A DNA stretch of 7,840 nucleotides from Nitrospira sp. GTDB taxonomy: Bacteria; UBA9089; CG2-30-40-21; SBAY01. The stretch is taken from NCBI GenBank assembly GCA_005239945.1, contig SBAY01000088.1:1-7840 (forward strand). Reading direction: 5' to 3'. This document shows, in pieces, positions 7,501 through 7,840 of this stretch; positions within the stretch are counted from its first letter, which is position 1, and every line of letters begins with the position of its first letter. A program made the translations under genes and the position numbers. The notes beneath the pieces are model-generated. The model was not told the origin of the DNA, did not search any database, and was given only the letters and a program-made list of their open reading frames with translations.

Positions 7501-7574
7501 TGAACCCCAGCAATCCCTCCACCAACGACCATAACCGAGCCAACTGTTTTTTCTGGTGACTTATTGTTACTCAT
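4512..7574 (-). CDS. hdrA: HdrA-like FAD/iron-sulfur electron-transfer subunit, fused double form (copy 1)
   Basis: This is a 1020-aa soluble relative of heterodisulfide reductase subunit A, an FAD/[4Fe-4S] protein that splits or merges electron pairs. Methanogen HdrA is about 650 aa; this is a rearranged double version. Residues 12-41 form the first FAD fold (GGGIAG 18-23), followed by the HdrA motif TFPTNDCSMC with Cys62, 65 and 74. An inserted ferredoxin has Cys114/117/120/124 and a wide CX8CX2CX3C motif, Cys161/170/173/177. Cys260/274/278/279 match the cluster set of the HdrA flavin domain. Residues 463-595 correspond to the methanogen N-terminal domain (Cys470/472/505/530/562). A second FAD fold follows (GGGLSG 609-614; Cys757/768/772/773), then a C-terminal ferredoxin (Cys951/954/957/961 and 984/987/990/994). 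The second flavin half lacks the TFPTNDC cysteines and the ferredoxin insert. The ATG has a GGAG site 7 nt upstream. Loops 689-700 and 741-751 are encoded by heptad repeats. The redox partners are unknown. Confidence 0.93.
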   Translation of the reverse strand: MSNNKSPEKTVGSVMVVGGGIAGVQASLDLAESGFKVYLVEDSPAIGGHMAQLDKTFPTNDCSMCILSPKLVDCGKNPNIELLTLSEVKGVSGEKGDFTVTVVKHPKYVDWDKCIGCGICAEKCPSKVSDEFNMGLSNRKAIYVKYPQAVPLKYSIDDKSCLRLSKDKKCGLCEKFCEAKAINFDQQEEKVDINVGSIIMSPGFKPFDPHVYDTYGYGKYPNVVTSMEFERFLSASGPDEGHLLKPSDKKPPKKIAWLQCIGSRDQNRCDKKYCSSVCCTYAVKEAIIAKEHAHGELETTIFFMDMRTAGKDFERYYNRAQQEYGVRFVRSRIHTIDPINDENDSLRLVFADENGKIREEEFDMVVLSVGLEPDRGAQELAQRIGIELNEHGFSKTSGFEPVNTSREGVFVCGAMQGPKDIPYSVMEASAAACQTANMLASVRGTEVKIKEIPAEIDIAGQEPRIGVWVCSCGINIAGVVDVEAVRDYAATLSGVEYVENNLYTCSQDTQEKIKQIIAEKKLNRVVVASCTPRTHEPLFQNTCQEAGLNRYLFEMANVRDQCSWVHQNEPEAATEKAKALVKSAVTKARLLQPLSELKVDVTNRALVVGGGLSGMIASLSIANQGFEVELVEREPELGGNLRHVYFTADGGNPQEYLQSLIEKVTSHQMIKVHLESQVEDISGHVGHFKSGLRSQVSGIREIEHGVVVVATGGQELKPTEYLYGQDKRVITQRELEEHLANSQSAIRNPQSVVMIQCVGSRTEERPYCSRICCSQAMKNALKIKEKSPETDVYILYRDMRTYGFQEEYYHQARKAGVIFIRYDQDTKPVVSTDDGLQVQVKDPILGVEVVLKPDMVVLAPAVIPQSDNEILAKFLKIPINQDGFFLEAHAKLRPVDFATDGVFLCGLAHSPKSISESISQANAAACHAAIPLAQGKVTVLPISPLIDETKCIGCELCVSLCSASAMELVLKEAGRRAQNIAAACKGCGVCGASCPQQAITIQHFTNEEIGSQIEALVGVA
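5321..5354 (-). repeat. In-frame tandem heptad repeat, AATYYGC family, in hdrA copy 1
   Basis: Minus-strand units AATTCGC, AATCTGC, AATTCGT, AATCCGC and a final partial AATCTG follow one another with a strict 7-bp period. They encode NSQSAIRNPQS, residues 741-751, a polar linker between the ITQRELEEHLA segment and the VVMIQCVGSR strand. I recall near-identical peptides as odd linkers in unrelated proteins of uncultured bacteria; this is memory, not a search result. Confidence 0.82.
5474..5510 (-). repeat. In-frame tandem heptad repeat, NTCAGGT family, in hdrA copy 1
   Basis: Read on the minus strand, five 7-bp units of the form NTCAGGT (last unit ATCAGGG) run in tandem. They encode KSGLRSQVSGIR, residues 689-700, a hydrophilic loop in the second flavin domain. 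Seven-bp units preserve the frame only every three units, so the peptide has a 7-residue period. The same family sits at the homologous site in hdrA copy 2. Confidence 0.8.
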
Positions 7575-7645
7575 AAAGATACTCCACTTTTCTCATTTTT
7601 TCTATTAGACTAATGAAAATAACCACAGGAAATTTAAAATTTTGA

Positions 7646-7695
7646 TATATACAAATATATACAAAATGTATATATTAGATTATTATATGTATATT
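7646..7695. repeat. Cluster of TATATACA-like motifs around the transcription start
   Basis: The 8-mer TATATACA occurs at 7646-7653 and 7656-7663. Its reverse complement TGTATATA occurs at 7667-7674, and a one-mismatch copy TGTATATT at 7688-7695 lies in the promoter spacer. Motif starts are 10, 11 and 21 bp apart, close to whole helical turns, so all copies would face one side of the DNA. This could be an operator array for a repressor or architectural protein. In DNA this AT-rich, chance repetition is a real alternative. Confidence 0.35.
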
Positions 7696-7710
7696 ACATA
7701 TATTTGTCAA
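7682..7710 (-). promoter_or_regulatory. Consensus sigma-70 type promoter of the hdr operon
   Basis: On the minus strand the -35 box TTGACA (7710-7705) and the -10 box TATAAT (7687-7682) are separated by exactly 17 nt, a perfect match to the housekeeping bacterial consensus. Transcription would start near 7675, giving a leader of about 100 nt before the hdrA copy 1 ATG at 7574. An A/T tract resembling an UP element lies directly upstream. The pattern is seen directly; activity and start site are inferred. The perfect match in AT-rich DNA could still be partly fortuitous. Confidence 0.78.
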
Positions 7711-7737
7711 GAATTTTTTTAAAAAATTTTCTTGACA
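7705..7737. promoter_or_regulatory. Inverted repeat with UP-like A/T core overlapping the -35 box
   Basis: Perfect 9-bp arms TGTCAAGAA (7705-7713) and TTCTTGACA (7729-7737) flank a 15-nt core made only of T and A runs. The left arm contains the -35 box of the minus-strand promoter. The core falls where an alpha-subunit UP element would lie and resembles its alternating A- and T-tract form. The dyad may be a repressor or activator operator, or simply an UP element with coincidental symmetry. No matching regulator gene is in the window. Confidence 0.5.
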
Positions 7738-7840
7738 GATATATCGGATGTTCCATCTGGTACCCACAGTGGTGATGTAGCTTAACCTATTGAGGATCAA
7801 TTACTTTTGCGGTTTTTTGTCAATTTTTTTCTCGTGGCTA

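Noticed and set aside
7274..7543. Second minus-strand frame of 89 codons inside hdrA copy 1
   Set aside because: It is an out-of-frame shadow of the conserved FAD domain with no recognisable motif.
527..7574. Selenocysteine sites, known in some HdrA and MvhD relatives
   Set aside because: All the conserved cluster positions I could assign are cysteine, and none of the four frames has an internal TGA.
7567..7596. Nine-codon upstream frame overlapping the hdrA copy 1 start
   Set aside because: No ribosome-binding site precedes its ATG, and the peptide shows no attenuator-type codon run.
7732..7760. Divergent plus-strand promoter from the TTGACA at 7732
   Set aside because: No acceptable -10 box at 16-18 nt spacing, and no plus-strand gene follows to the window end.
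7795..7823. Second minus-strand promoter with TTGACA at 7823-7818
   Set aside because: The sequence at the -10 position (TTGATC) is a poor match.

Overview
The window reads as one minus-strand operon from an anaerobic bacterium. The genes have bacterial Shine-Dalgarno sites and a perfect-consensus sigma-70 type promoter, so a methanogenic archaeon is unlikely even though the proteins are relatives of methanogen heterodisulfide reductase. The DNA is moderately AT-rich, and short 7-bp-period repeats lie inside and between genes. From memory, similar repeats are common in genomes of uncultured anaerobic lineages. The species cannot be named from this window.

Layout in transcription order (right to left). 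An AT-rich regulatory region (about 7575-7737) carries a promoter, an upstream A/T tract inside a long dyad, and a cluster of TATATACA-like motifs. hdrA copy 1 follows (7574-4512, 1020 aa), then a 136-bp gap with a heptad-repeat hairpin and a C/G-rich hairpin. Next come mvhD copy 1 with a C-terminal winged-helix-like extension (4375-3620, 251 aa), a 90-bp gap filled by a 70-bp double-hairpin element, hdrA copy 2 (3529-527, 1000 aa), and mvhD copy 2 (521-57, 154 aa), which starts 5 nt after the hdrA stop. A strong ribosome-binding site just past mvhD copy 2 suggests the operon continues beyond base 1. I see no terminator there. Bases 7738-7840 hold no gene or signal I can support.

The operon encodes two tandem HdrA-MvhD modules. 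Each HdrA is a fused double protein. The first half is an HdrA flavin domain with an inserted 2[4Fe-4S] ferredoxin. The second half starts with the domain that is N-terminal in methanogen HdrA, then has a second flavin domain and a C-terminal 2[4Fe-4S] ferredoxin. By family knowledge, MvhD passes electrons between HdrA and a partner oxidoreductase, and HdrA flavin can bifurcate electrons. No HdrB/HdrC, hydrogenase or formate dehydrogenase subunit lies in the window, so the electron donor and acceptor are unknown.

The most unusual signal is not the enzymes but the repeats. Both hdrA paralogues carry in-frame tandem 7-bp repeats at the same two loop positions of the second flavin domain. At one position both carry the same repeat family; at the other they carry different families. 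A fourth 7-bp family lies in the intergenic gap.
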